A stretch of 16,159 nt of DNA from CAZRRV01 sp964406705 (GCA_964406705.1 CAYOSS010000036.1:1-16159); one strand, 5' to 3'; positions 1 through 7,523 are shown, numbered from the stretch's first letter. Made by a program: numbers and translations. The notes: a model not told the origin generated them from the sequence alone.

Positions 1-24
1 CGAAGAGAAGAAAAGCGGACATCG

Positions 25-80
25 TTCCCCAGCATAGCTGGGGAAAAAGCAAGCTACCCTCGCGCGGCGAGAAAAAGCAA
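25..80. repeat. Two short hairpins, each followed by GAAAAAGCAA
   Basis: A perfect 9-bp stem (25-33 with 37-45, loop ATA) is followed by GAAAAAGCAA at 43-52. A second hairpin (CTCGC 59-63 with GCGAG 67-71) is followed by the same decamer at 71-80, giving a 28-bp period. Neither strand has a U-tract after the stem, so these do not read as intrinsic terminators. They look like a small intergenic repeat of the hairpin-plus-A-rich-tail type. No gene is visible in 1-222. Confidence 0.5.
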
Positions 81-122
81 CGGGGACGGGCGGAGCCGAG
101 CAAGCCCCCGCCGTCACAGGGC

Positions 123-169
123 TACCCCCGAAGCGCGGCGACCATCGGCGCCGGTTGGGGGTAACCCCC
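123..169. other. Mutually exclusive inverted repeats upstream of the toxin-antitoxin promoter
   Basis: TACCCCC (123-129) can pair with GGGGGTA (157-163), with CGGCG/CGCCG pairing inside the loop. The same G5 run (157-161) can instead pair with C5 at 165-169 across a TAA loop. The two folds exclude each other, as in an attenuator, but the segment lies upstream of the predicted transcription start. It would matter only for read-through transcripts from outside the window, or as DNA cruciforms. The pairing is seen directly; any function is unknown. Confidence 0.3.
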
Positions 170-197
170 TTGATTTCCCCGTGAGAGGATGTATAAT
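170..197 (+). promoter_or_regulatory. Sigma-A-type promoter of the toxin-antitoxin operon
   Basis: TTGATT (170-175), a 16-bp spacer and a perfect TATAAT (192-197) lie just upstream of the antitoxin. The 8-bp palindrome TATGCATA (197-204) overlaps the downstream edge of the -10 box. It is a reasonable operator candidate for a ribbon-helix-helix antitoxin that represses its own operon. The in-frame GTG at 181 lies inside this promoter, which argues against it as the translation start. Confidence 0.65.
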
Positions 198-222
198 ATG
201 CATAAGAAGGGAGGCGCGAGGA

Positions 223-528
223 ATGGCGCGGACGGTAAGAGTCAGTATCAGGCTGGATGAGGACGTGAAGCTCAAAATGCAGGCGGTCTGCAAGGAACTG
301 GGGCTTTCTATGAACGAGGCCTTCACCGATTTTGCCCGCAAAGTGGGCGAGGAGGAGCATATCCCCTCGGACGACCCCGACGACCCCAACGAGGAGGCTG
401 CAGAGCGGGCTGCGGGAGACCCGTTTTACTCGGAGAAGAACATCCGCTATCTCGAGGGCGTTATGCGGGACGTCAAGAGCGGCCGGGCGAGGTTCGCGGA
501 GCACGAGCTTATCGAGGCGGAGCTATGA
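223..528 (+). CDS. RelB/DinJ-family antitoxin of a type II toxin-antitoxin pair
   Basis: A 101-aa protein predicted to neutralise the adjacent YoeB-like toxin and repress the operon. Residues 4-11 (TVRVSIRL) form the expected DNA-binding beta strand of a ribbon-helix-helix fold. Two helices follow (about 13-25 and 29-41), with the GLSMNEAF turn typical of RelB/DinJ proteins. Residues 42-60 are very acidic. The tail (DPFYSEKNIRYLEGVMRDV, then an amphipathic stretch) resembles the toxin-wrapping region of Firmicutes RelB-like antitoxins. ATG 223 was chosen over GTG 181 because a GGGAGG site (209-214) sits 8 nt upstream and GTG 181 lies within the promoter. The last four bases overlap the toxin start (ATGA), so the pair is probably translationally coupled. 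The well-known E. coli YoeB partner is YefM (Phd-like); the RelB-like N-terminus here is a different antitoxin class. Confidence 0.88.
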   Translation: MARTVRVSIRLDEDVKLKMQAVCKELGLSMNEAFTDFARKVGEEEHIPSDDPDDPNEEAAERAAGDPFYSEKNIRYLEGVMRDVKSGRARFAEHELIEAEL

Positions 529-794
529 AGCTCCTTTGGGAGGACCGCGCCTGGAAGGAGTACCTGAATTGGCAGGCGCGGGACAAGCAGACGCTCAAGC
601 GGATCAATCAGCTGATCAACGACATTTTGAGAAGCCCGTTCGAGGGGATCGGTAAGCCCGAGCCGCTGCGGGGCAATCTCAGCGGATGGTGGAGCCGCCG
701 GATTGACGCGGCTAACCGCATTGTGTATTTTGTGCGGGACGGCGTGGTTTACATCACCTCCTGCGAGGGGCACTACGACGACTTTCAGCAATAG
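525..794 (+). CDS. yoeB: YoeB/Txe-family toxin, ribosome-dependent mRNA interferase
   Basis: An 89-aa protein that by family knowledge cleaves mRNA in the ribosomal A site when free of antitoxin. It matches E. coli YoeB along its length: MKLLWEDRAWKEYLNW at the start, KRINQLINDI, then SPFEGIGKPEPLRGNLSGWW, SRRID and a C-terminal CEGHY. The residues that align with the YoeB catalytic set are present (Glu46, Arg65, His83, Tyr84), so the toxin is predicted to be active. It runs five residues past the canonical HY end (DDFQQ). ATG 525 overlaps the antitoxin stop; GAGG at 514-517 could serve as its ribosome binding site. An intrinsic terminator follows 16 nt after the stop, so the pair is a self-contained two-gene unit. 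Confidence 0.95.
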   Translation: MKLLWEDRAWKEYLNWQARDKQTLKRINQLINDILRSPFEGIGKPEPLRGNLSGWWSRRIDAANRIVYFVRDGVVYITSCEGHYDDFQQ

Positions 795-809
795 CAAACG
801 GCATATTTC

Positions 810-839
810 CCGGCTCACCCTATGGCGGGCCGGTTTTTT
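810..839 (+). terminator. Intrinsic terminator of the toxin-antitoxin operon
   Basis: CCGGCTCACC (810-819) pairs with GGCGGGCCGG (824-833) across a four-base loop with one mismatch and one G-U pair. Six T (834-839) follow directly. It sits 16 nt after the toxin stop. Confidence 0.9.
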
Positions 840-937
840 ATGCCTTGCCGCCGGGCTTTTCCGCGCCCATCCCTATCTGGTTCTCAATAAATGAGAGCAA
901 ACCGGGTATAAATAACCAAAATCCTGTAGCTCAATTA

Positions 938-950
938 GGCTTGACAAGCC
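938..950. promoter_or_regulatory. Perfect 13-bp palindrome overlapping the -35 box, candidate operator
   Basis: GGCTTG-A-CAAGCC is a perfect 6-bp inverted repeat about a single central A (944). It contains the whole TTGACA -35 element (941-946). A dimeric repressor bound here would block RNA polymerase. The symmetry is seen directly; the operator role is inferred. Confidence 0.4.
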
Positions 951-968
951 GGGGATTTTGTGTATAAT
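941..968 (+). promoter_or_regulatory. Near-consensus promoter for the surface-protein operon
   Basis: TTGACA (941-946), a 16-bp spacer and TATAAT (963-968), all in locally AT-richer DNA than the surroundings. The predicted start is near 975. It is the only strong promoter visible upstream of the 1473-aa gene and probably drives the whole 1243-10664 gene set. Confidence 0.8.
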
Positions 969-993
969 GACTTGTTAGAATGCACAAAATCAC

Positions 994-1003
994 GGGGGGG
1001 GGG
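994..1003 (+). repeat. Ten-G homopolymer in the operon leader
   Basis: An uninterrupted run of ten G lies about 20 nt after the predicted transcription start. Such tracts are prone to replication slippage and to sequencing error. It is outside any confident coding sequence, so length changes would affect leader structure rather than a reading frame. Confidence 0.6.
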
Positions 1004-1089
1004 TTGATATTCTGTGAATGTTGCACAAAGACACCGCCCCGCCATTAGGTAAAATCCCGGCTAAAGGATAGCCCCTGACACTTATACGC

Positions 1090-1131
1090 GATCTCAATTT
1101 GGCAGGGTGGTCCTGCCGCTCCGGCGAGATC
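1090..1131 (+). other. Nested hairpin in the leader RNA
   Basis: An inner perfect stem, GGCAGG (1101-1106) with CCTGCC (1112-1117), has a 5-nt loop. An outer stem pairs GATCTC (1090-1095) with GAGATC (1126-1131). No U-run follows, so it is not a terminator by itself. It may stabilise or regulate the mRNA. Confidence 0.35.
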
Positions 1132-1242
1132 TTATCTTGACGGGCGCGACCCCCCCGGGAGAGCGGGACCGCGATCAGCATAACGAGGCGGCGCTTTAGG
1201 GCGAGCCGACAGGCGACGGATTACAGCGAAGGAGATGTTACG

Positions 1243-4200
1243 ATGAGGGAAAAGTCCGGCGTTTATGCTCCCCCGCGCGGGGGTGAGAGGTCCCGCGAGA
1301 CTTTGGAGCCGCGCGAGACCCCCCGGGTCCGGGAAGAGCGCGGGTCCCGCGAAGCCCGGGAGGAGAGCCTTTCTTCCGTTGACCGGGAGGAGAGCCTTTC
1401 CCCGACCGGTCGGGCGTCGAGCAAGACATCCGGGGCACGGGAGGAGCGCGGCTCCCGCGGGGCGCGGAAGACAAATCAACCCGCCACCGGCCGCGGGGCG
1501 CGGGGACACCGCAAAACCTTCTTAGTCGGCGCGCTGGCGGCCGCGCTCACGGTCGCGCTGTTGGCGGTGACGATCACGGTCGCTCTGGGGCAAAACGGGG
1601 CCCGCGTCTTCGCGGGGGACCTTTTCTCCGCGACGGGCTATTCCGGCGGGTTCGCGCCCGCGACGGAGAGCGACCCGGCGGGCTACCTCTTCACGGGGGC
1701 GGCTCCCGCCACGGTGGAGCTCGCTCACCCGACCGCGGGGGAGTTCGAGCTGACCTTCAAGATGAAAACCTCCTCCGGGGAGCTTTCCTTCGACGACGGC
1801 GAGGATGAGTTCACCATCCCGCTGCGGCAGAGCGGCTCGTCCCTCTATGTCACCACCCCCACGGGGGACATAGCCCTCATCTGCGACGGCGAAATCACCG
1901 CCAAGGCCCGCCCCGCCGAGGAGACCTTCGTCATATCGGCGTCCGGGGGAGACGTCACCCTTCCCGCCGGCAGCTTCTCCTACAACGAGTACACGGTCGG
2001 CTACACCGCGGCGGGCGGCGAGGGAGAGAAGTCCGAGATCCTTTTCACGGGGATTAACGCGACCCCTCTCGATTCCGCCGTTGCGCGGTCCGGCGTCCCC
2101 AGAGTTTACGCGGAAATCGCTTGCGACGGCGTCCGAGGGGTACCCTACATCGTCCCCTCGCCGGCGGTCTACGAGCCCTCCTCCGGGATTTCCCACGACG
2201 CCTCGGTGCGGGTCACCCATAAGGGGGCGACGGTCCTCGCCGAGCAAAAGTGGAGCGCGGGGCTCTCCTTCCCCACGGCGGAAGAGGGGGTCTACACCCT
2301 TACCGTTTCCGCCGCGACGGATTACGGGGTAAAGGAGGTCTCTTACGACATCAACGTACTGACCGAGTTCCCCGAGAGCGGGGTGACGCTGGGCAACGAG
2401 TTCCCCTTCGCGCGGGTCGGCACGGGGAGCAAGGTGACCCTGCCCGAGGTGCTGTTTACCACATCCTTATATAAAAGCGGCTTCTGCCACACGCAGTACA
2501 TAGTCACCCGCGACGGGGAGAAGATTTCCTCCGGGCGGAGCGTGGACGGGGTGAAGTTCGACTTTTCGGAGCCGGGGACATACGTTTTTAACTACCTGAG
2601 CGCGGAGCCTTACCTCGACGATACCTACAGCTTCACCGTGGAGGTGTCGGGCGACCTGCCCGCGATAGACTACCGCCGCGGCGACGCGGGGCTTTACGCC
2701 GGGGACGCGTTCACCCTGCCCGCCGCGTCGGTTACGGTCGGGGGCAAACCCGCTTCCGTCGAGACGGTGCTGAGGTTCCCCTCCGGCAAGGCGGTTAAGA
2801 ACAACACGGTGCTCTCCGAGGAGGGCGTGTATACACTGGAGTTCCGCTGCACTCTGCCGGGCGGCGGGAAGTACAACTACACCCACCCGTTCACGGCGGG
2901 GGCGCTGCTCCACGGCGAGGATAACAGCGCGAAGTTCGGCAGTTACGACGAGGGCTACTTCCCCGGCGGGCAGGAGGGGCTGTTAATCGAGCTCAAGAGC
3001 GGCCACACCTACGAGTTCGGGAATGTCCTCGACTTATCCTCCCTGCGCTTCCCCGACGCCTACGATTTTATGGGGGTATACCTCCTCCCCTACACGCGCG
3101 GGGTGCGGGATATAGGTGAGCTGAATATCCGCCTCACCGACGCGTACGACCCCGATATTTACGTCGACATCAACATCCTGGACGACGAGGAGCACGTCGC
3201 GCTCTCCTACACCAAGGCTAAGGGGTCCAACCAGGACGAGCTTGTCGGTCTTAAGATGGACTCGGTGGACAAGCAGTCGCCGGTGCGCGGAGGCATATAC
3301 GGCTACATCACCCGCATCAGCTTTACGGGGCTGGATAACCCCTCCTACTCCGGGGGGTATATCAAGGCGGGGATGAACCTCGGCTGGGACAACGAGACCG
3401 CCACTCTTTACGGCACCCACGGCTGGAACGCCAACGGCACTTTCGGCGACGCGGCGAAGGTTATCACCCGGCTGAAGGACACCGCACTGTATAAGGAGGC
3501 TTTCCCCGGCTTCACCACGGGCGAGGTGCGGCTCTCCATTTGGGGAGGCAACTTCTCCTCCTCCACCGCGAGGCTGCTCGTGACCGAGCTCGCGGGGCAG
3601 GATCTCCGCGACACGGTGGTCACCGACACGGCGGGGCCCGTCATCACCCCGAACCTGAAGACGGGCGGGAGCTCCAAGGAGGAGTATTCCCCCGATAACC
3701 TGCCCCGCGCGGTGGTGGGCAAGGCTTACCCGTTCTTCCCCGCGACCGCGGCGGACGCGCGCAGCGGCAAGACCACCGTCACCCGGCGGGTGCTGAAGAG
3801 CGACGGGCACCGCGAGTATTTCGTCTCTACGGACGACGGCTCCTTCACCCCCACGGAAGCGGGAACATACACTCTGCTATACACCGCCCGCGACTTCTAC
3901 GGCAACGAGACCGAGCTTCGCCTGCCCGTCACCGCCGTAAGTGAGCTCCCCCTCGAGGCGACGCTTGCTCGCCACCGCGAGAGCGCGCTCTGCGGGGAGA
4001 ACGTCGCGACGGCGGAATACACCCTCTCCGGCGGCAGCGGCGCGCCGAGGCTCCGCAAACTGTCCGTCACAGACCCCTCCGGCAAGGCGGTAAAGCTGGG
4101 GGGCGGGGCTTTCACCCCGGAGAAGGCTGGGGACTACACCGTCACATACTCGTTTACCGATTACATAAAGCAGGAGACGACGCTTTCCTACACGGTCAAG

Positions 4201-5664
4201 GTCGCGGCGGGTGACCTGCCAGTGCTGAACACCGACCCCGTGCTCCCGAGGGCGCTGCTTGACGGCGGGAAATACACTCTGCCCGTTCCCGCCGCCGCGG
4301 ATTACTCCTCCGGCTCCAAAAAAGAAGTCACCCCCGAGGTTTACGTGACCGACGGCGCGGCCCGGCGCAAGGCTGACGGCGGGGCGTTCACCGCCGCGGG
4401 GAATAACGGCACCACCGCCACGGTGACCTACGTCTGGCGCGGCGGCAAGGGGGAGCTCACCCGCGAGTATAAAATCCCCGTGCGCCGGCTTTACGTAGGC
4501 GACAAGGCGAACGGCGATTTCAACGTCGCGGGGCTGATTATCCCTCAGAACGCCGCGCTCACCACGGTGGAGGGTAACGCCAACTATTTCCTGCGGGCGA
4601 ACGGCGGCGCGTCCTTCTTCTTCGCCAACACCCTTTTGGCGGACGGGTTCAACTTTAACTTTAACATCGGAGTCCGTGGCGCGGACAACCCGGCTTTGGG
4701 CGCCGTGAGGCTCACCCTTACCGACAGCGGGAACCCCTCGCAAAGCATCGCCGTCACCATTTCCCCCAACCCCGAGGACAGGCTCACCTCTCTGCTCTCG
4801 GTGAACGGCGGGACGGAGTACGTCATCAACGGGACTTTCGACCACGTCACCAACTACTACTTCAGCATCGGCTACGACGCCGCGACCAAGAGCGTGACCT
4901 CGGCGGGGACGCTGAGCGTCGCCGTGGCGGAATACTCCGGCGGCGGGAAGTTCCGGGGCTTCTCGTCGGGGCTTGTCTGGGCCGCCGTGGAGTTTCTGGA
5001 CGCCGAGCCGGGAGTGATGATGGAGCTTATCAACGTGAACGGGCAACCCCTCACCTCGGCGGATATGAAGGACCGCATCCACCCGTCCTACGCGCTGCAG
5101 AGCCCCGTGAAGCCCACCTATTCGCTGGACCAGACGCTGAAGCTCACCCCCGCCACCGTGGCGGACGTGCTGAGCACCGAGGCCCACATCCAGCTCTCCC
5201 TTAAACTCCCCGGCGGCTCATACGCCAAGGCGACTAATGGGAAGGTGCTGCAAAACGTGGACCCCGCCCGCTACAACGTCAAGCTATCCACGGCGGGCGC
5301 CTGGGTGCTGACGCTTACCGTGTGGGACGACAACGGGGGTCCCGCGAGCGAGGTCAACGTCACGGTCAACGTGCTTGACGAGACCCCGCCCGTCGTGTCG
5401 GCGGAGAAGAAGTCGCTGAAAGCCAATGTCGGCGAGGCGATCGACGTCACCGGGATATTCAGCGTCAAGAAGGACGCGGACAAGAACCTGCCCAAAGTCT
5501 ACGTTTACTACAAGAGCAAGGAGGGCATTCTCACCGCCACGGGCGAGAGCGGGACGGCCGTTTTCTCCAAGGCGGGGACCTACACCCTTTACGGGATCGC
5601 CTACGACGAGGCGGGGAATATGGGTTACGCGACGGTTAAAGTTACGGTAGGAGGCGCGAAATGA
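1243..5664 (+). CDS. Giant membrane-anchored surface protein with Ig-like and lectin-like domains
   Basis: A 1473-aa protein. Residues 1-91 are a charged Arg/Glu-rich, probably disordered cytoplasmic tail. Residues 92-116 form one transmembrane helix (signal anchor), leaving about 1350 residues outside. Then come a beta-rich region (118-275) and three Ig-like domains (about 280-375, 376-472, 474-555). A jelly-roll or lectin-like region follows (556-795), then three more Ig-like domains (797-897, 900-987, 990-1082) and a second lectin-like region (1083-1285). Two final Ig-like domains follow (1286-1378 and 1379-1470). The last resembles HYR/DUF5011 types, with a DETPPVVS entry and a GTYTLYGIAYDEAGN strand pair. 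No LPXTG, SLH or dockerin motif is present, so attachment is by the N-terminal helix. ATG 1243 has AAGGAG 8 nt upstream, and no start codon lies between it and the helix. The stop overlaps the next gene (ATGA). Domain edges are by eye; a role in glycan or host-surface binding is inferred. Confidence 0.85.
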   Translation: MREKSGVYAPPRGGERSRETLEPRETPRVREERGSREAREESLSSVDREESLSPTGRASSKTSGAREERGSRGARKTNQPATGRGARGHRKTFLVGALAAALTVALLAVTITVALGQNGARVFAGDLFSATGYSGGFAPATESDPAGYLFTGAAPATVELAHPTAGEFELTFKMKTSSGELSFDDGEDEFTIPLRQSGSSLYVTTPTGDIALICDGEITAKARPAEETFVISASGGDVTLPAGSFSYNEYTVGYTAAGGEGEKSEILFTGINATPLDSAVARSGVPRVYAEIACDGVRGVPYIVPSPAVYEPSSGISHDASVRVTHKGATVLAEQKWSAGLSFPTAEEGVYTLTVSAATDYGVKEVSYDINVLTEFPESGVTLGNEFPFARVGTGSKVTLPEVLFTTSLYKSGFCHTQYIVTRDGEKISSGRSVDGVKFDFSEPGTYVFNYLSAEPYLDDTYSFTVEVSGDLPAIDYRRGDAGLYAGDAFTLPAASVTVGGKPASVETVLRFPSGKAVKNNTVLSEEGVYTLEFRCTLPGGGKYNYTHPFTAGALLHGEDNSAKFGSYDEGYFPGGQEGLLIELKSGHTYEFGNVLDLSSLRFPDAYDFMGVYLLPYTRGVRDIGELNIRLTDAYDPDIYVDINILDDEEHVALSYTKAKGSNQDELVGLKMDSVDKQSPVRGGIYGYITRISFTGLDNPSYSGGYIKAGMNLGWDNETATLYGTHGWNANGTFGDAAKVITRLKDTALYKEAFPGFTTGEVRLSIWGGNFSSSTARLLVTELAGQDLRDTVVTDTAGPVITPNLKTGGSSKEEYSPDNLPRAVVGKAYPFFPATAADARSGKTTVTRRVLKSDGHREYFVSTDDGSFTPTEAGTYTLLYTARDFYGNETELRLPVTAVSELPLEATLARHRESALCGENVATAEYTLSGGSGAPRLRKLSVTDPSGKAVKLGGGAFTPEKAGDYTVTYSFTDYIKQETTLSYTVKVAAGDLPVLNTDPVLPRALLDGGKYTLPVPAAADYSSGSKKEVTPEVYVTDGAARRKADGGAFTAAGNNGTTATVTYVWRGGKGELTREYKIPVRRLYVGDKANGDFNVAGLIIPQNAALTTVEGNANYFLRANGGASFFFANTLLADGFNFNFNIGVRGADNPALGAVRLTLTDSGNPSQSIAVTISPNPEDRLTSLLSVNGGTEYVINGTFDHVTNYYFSIGYDAATKSVTSAGTLSVAVAEYSGGGKFRGFSSGLVWAAVEFLDAEPGVMMELINVNGQPLTSADMKDRIHPSYALQSPVKPTYSLDQTLKLTPATVADVLSTEAHIQLSLKLPGGSYAKATNGKVLQNVDPARYNVKLSTAGAWVLTLTVWDDNGGPASEVNVTVNVLDETPPVVSAEKKSLKANVGEAIDVTGIFSVKKDADKNLPKVYVYYKSKEGILTATGESGTAVFSKAGTYTLYGIAYDEAGNMGYATVKVTVGGAK
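1351..1400 (+). repeat. GC-rich repeat inside the coding sequence of the cytoplasmic tail
   Basis: CCGGGAGGAGAGCCTTTC occurs at 1356-1373 and again at 1383-1400, a 27-bp (nine-codon) tandem duplication encoding two REESLS units. The 12-mer GAAGCCCGGGAG at 1351-1362 recurs exactly at 10919-10930 in the intergenic stem-loop array. REERGS is encoded twice in the tail (residues 30-35 and 66-71). The tail therefore seems built partly from a repeat family that is otherwise non-coding here. Confidence 0.55.
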
Positions 5665-7523
5665 AGCGGAGATTGGTAGCGCTCGTCCTTACGCTCGCTA
5701 TGGTGGCGACCCTCGCAGCGTGCGGCGGCGGGAAAACCGGGGGCGGCTCCGCGACGGGGGACTTTATAGCGGAAAACGGGAAAAGCTCGTACTCCGTCTT
5801 AGTCGATCCCGGCGCCGGGGAGCAGACCAAGCTCGCCGCGTCGGACTTTGCCCGCTGGTTCGGGACCGTCACCGGCATCGATCTGCCCGTGGTCACCGAC
5901 AGCCGAGTCTGGTCGGAGGACGCCGAGATAATCAGCTTCGGCGACAACGGGTTTGCCGAGGGAGCGGGGCTTTCCGGCTCCGGGGACGACCAGGGTAGTC
6001 AAGGGTTCCACATCGAGACGAAGGGCAAGAGCGTGTTCGTCTGCGGCGGAGGGGACTTGGGTAACTACTACGGCGCGTACGACCTGCTCGGCAAGCTCTT
6101 CAAGCTGGAATTTTACGCCCCGGACGAGACCTACTACGAGCAGTCGGTCACCGTGCCGCTGCCGAAGCTCAAATACTCCGACGCGCCGGATTTCGACTAC
6201 AGGGTGATATACACCGGGCAGATGATCTCCAACGGCGAGTACCGCAGCAATCTGCGCACCGTGCAGTGGGAGAGCGTTTTCGCGGGGGCGGGGGCGCACA
6301 ACACCTTTAAGCTGATCGGCACCACGCGCGAGGAGCACCCCGACTGGTTCGCGAGGGAGCTAAACCCCGACGGCACCGTAAAGACCGAGATCCGCCAGCT
6401 GTGCTTCACCAACCCCGAGGTGGTGGAGAGGCTCAAAGAGGCGGTCATAGCCCAGGTGGACGCGAACCCCGGCGTGGGGCGGGAGAGCACCTGCGTCTTT
6501 ATAGAGGACACCCGCACATACTGTCTCTGCCCCGACTGCAAGGCTATGATGGAGAAGTACGGCGGCTGCGCTTCGGCGGCGGTGATCCACGCAGTCAACG
6601 AGATAGCGGACGCCGTTCAGGCGCACTTGGACGAGACCGACCCCGGCCGTAAAATGACCGTCGTTATGGCGGCGTACAACGGCTACGTGGACGCGCCGGT
6701 CAAGGAGAACCCGGACGGCACCTACTCGCCCATCGACGAGACGGTGGTGCTGCGCGACAACGCGGGAGTGATGCTTGCCCCCGCCGACACCGAGTACTAC
6801 CACAGCTACTACGAGGAGGACTACAATCCCTCCGAGCGGCGCAACTTCGCGGGGTGGAACGTCCTCTCCAAGAACCTGTATCTGTGGAATTACGTGATCA
6901 ACTTCAGCCATTACCTCGTCCCCTACGACGGGTTCCAGACGATGCAGGAGAATTTCCGCTACTTCAAGGAGCATTCGGTGAAGTACTGCTATTGGCAGGG
7001 CAACTACTCCGGGCGCAACGGCACGGGCTTCATCAACTTAGCGAATTTCCTCAACGCCAAGCTTATGTGGGACGTGGACGCGGATGTGGACGCGCTCACC
7101 GACGCCTGGTTCGAGCACAATTTCCGCGACGCCGCCCCCGCTATGAGGAAGTACTTCGACGGGCTGCGCCTCCATTTCGCCTACCTGCGGGAGAATATGG
7201 GCGTCACCGGGGGGATATACTTCGACATAGAGAACCGCAACTTCTGGCCCTACGGGACGCTTCACCAGTGGCTGGGGTACATAGACGAGGCCTACGCCGC
7301 GATCGAGAAGTACAAAAAGAGCGATCCGGAGCTCTACCAAAAGATCTACGACAGGATCTGCCTTGAGAGCATCTCTCCGCGCCACCTCACCGCCCTGTTC
7401 TACAAGGGTATGATAGGCGACAGCGATTTTTACGGGTACGCGGCGGGGATCAAGGACGATATGCGCCGGCTCGGCGTGGGGAACTTCAACGAGGGCACCG
7501 GGATCGACGGTATGCCGTATTAG
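5661..7523 (+). CDS. DUF4838-family lipoprotein, glycoside-hydrolase-like
   Basis: A 620-aa protein. Residues 1-20 are a signal peptide ending in lipobox LAAC with lipidated Cys21, followed by a Gly/Ser-rich linker, so it is tethered outside the membrane. Residues about 40-165 resemble the alpha/beta N-terminal domain of alpha-glucuronidase-type enzymes (GGGDLGNYYGAYDLL at 129-143). Residues about 175-480 look like the DUF4838 core, with HPDWF (226-230), CLCPDCK (288-294), VVLRDNAG (362-369) and PYDGFQTMQENF (421-432). The rest is largely helical. Family members are often near carbohydrate-active genes, but no substrate is established. Where its paralog in this window and typical members have QND before the Cys motif, this one has Ile281-Glu282-Asp283. 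It starts in the upstream gene's stop (ATGA) with AGGAGG 6 nt before, so it is co-translated with the surface protein. I am confident of the family and unsure of activity. Confidence 0.88.
   Translation: MKRRLVALVLTLAMVATLAACGGGKTGGGSATGDFIAENGKSSYSVLVDPGAGEQTKLAASDFARWFGTVTGIDLPVVTDSRVWSEDAEIISFGDNGFAEGAGLSGSGDDQGSQGFHIETKGKSVFVCGGGDLGNYYGAYDLLGKLFKLEFYAPDETYYEQSVTVPLPKLKYSDAPDFDYRVIYTGQMISNGEYRSNLRTVQWESVFAGAGAHNTFKLIGTTREEHPDWFARELNPDGTVKTEIRQLCFTNPEVVERLKEAVIAQVDANPGVGRESTCVFIEDTRTYCLCPDCKAMMEKYGGCASAAVIHAVNEIADAVQAHLDETDPGRKMTVVMAAYNGYVDAPVKENPDGTYSPIDETVVLRDNAGVMLAPADTEYYHSYYEEDYNPSERRNFAGWNVLSKNLYLWNYVINFSHYLVPYDGFQTMQENFRYFKEHSVKYCYWQGNYSGRNGTGFINLANFLNAKLMWDVDADVDALTDAWFEHNFRDAAPAMRKYFDGLRLHFAYLRENMGVTGGIYFDIENRNFWPYGTLHQWLGYIDEAYAAIEKYKKSDPELYQKIYDRICLESISPRHLTALFYKGMIGDSDFYGYAAGIKDDMRRLGVGNFNEGTGIDGMPY

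Larger units (their letters stand above)
840..1242 (+). other. Non-coding region: promoter and long leader of the surface-protein operon
   Basis: No convincing gene is seen. The stretch holds a near-consensus promoter (941-968), a palindrome over its -35 box (938-950), a run of ten G (994-1003) and repeated TGCACAAA octamers (981-988 and 1022-1029). It also holds a nested hairpin (1090-1131) and the ribosome binding site AAGGAG (1229-1234), 8 nt before ATG 1243. With a start near 975, the untranslated leader would be about 270 nt. I recognise no known riboswitch class, T-box or tRNA in it. Confidence 0.6.

Noticed and set aside
181..222. GTG 181 as start of the antitoxin
   Set aside because: It lies inside the promoter spacer; ATG 223 has a strong ribosome binding site and the family-typical N-terminus.
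332..655. 107-aa plus-strand ORF across the toxin-antitoxin pair
   Set aside because: Out-of-frame shadow of two well-supported genes.
1013..1027. CRP-like site TGTGA-N6-CACA
   Set aside because: Spacing is one base short of the usual arrangement and one half-site is incomplete; downstream of the promoter, so likely chance.
3877..5187. 436-aa minus-strand ORF
   Set aside because: Lies entirely inside the 1473-aa gene, is Arg/Gly/Val-rich low complexity, and has no recognisable domain; a shadow of GC-rich coding sequence.
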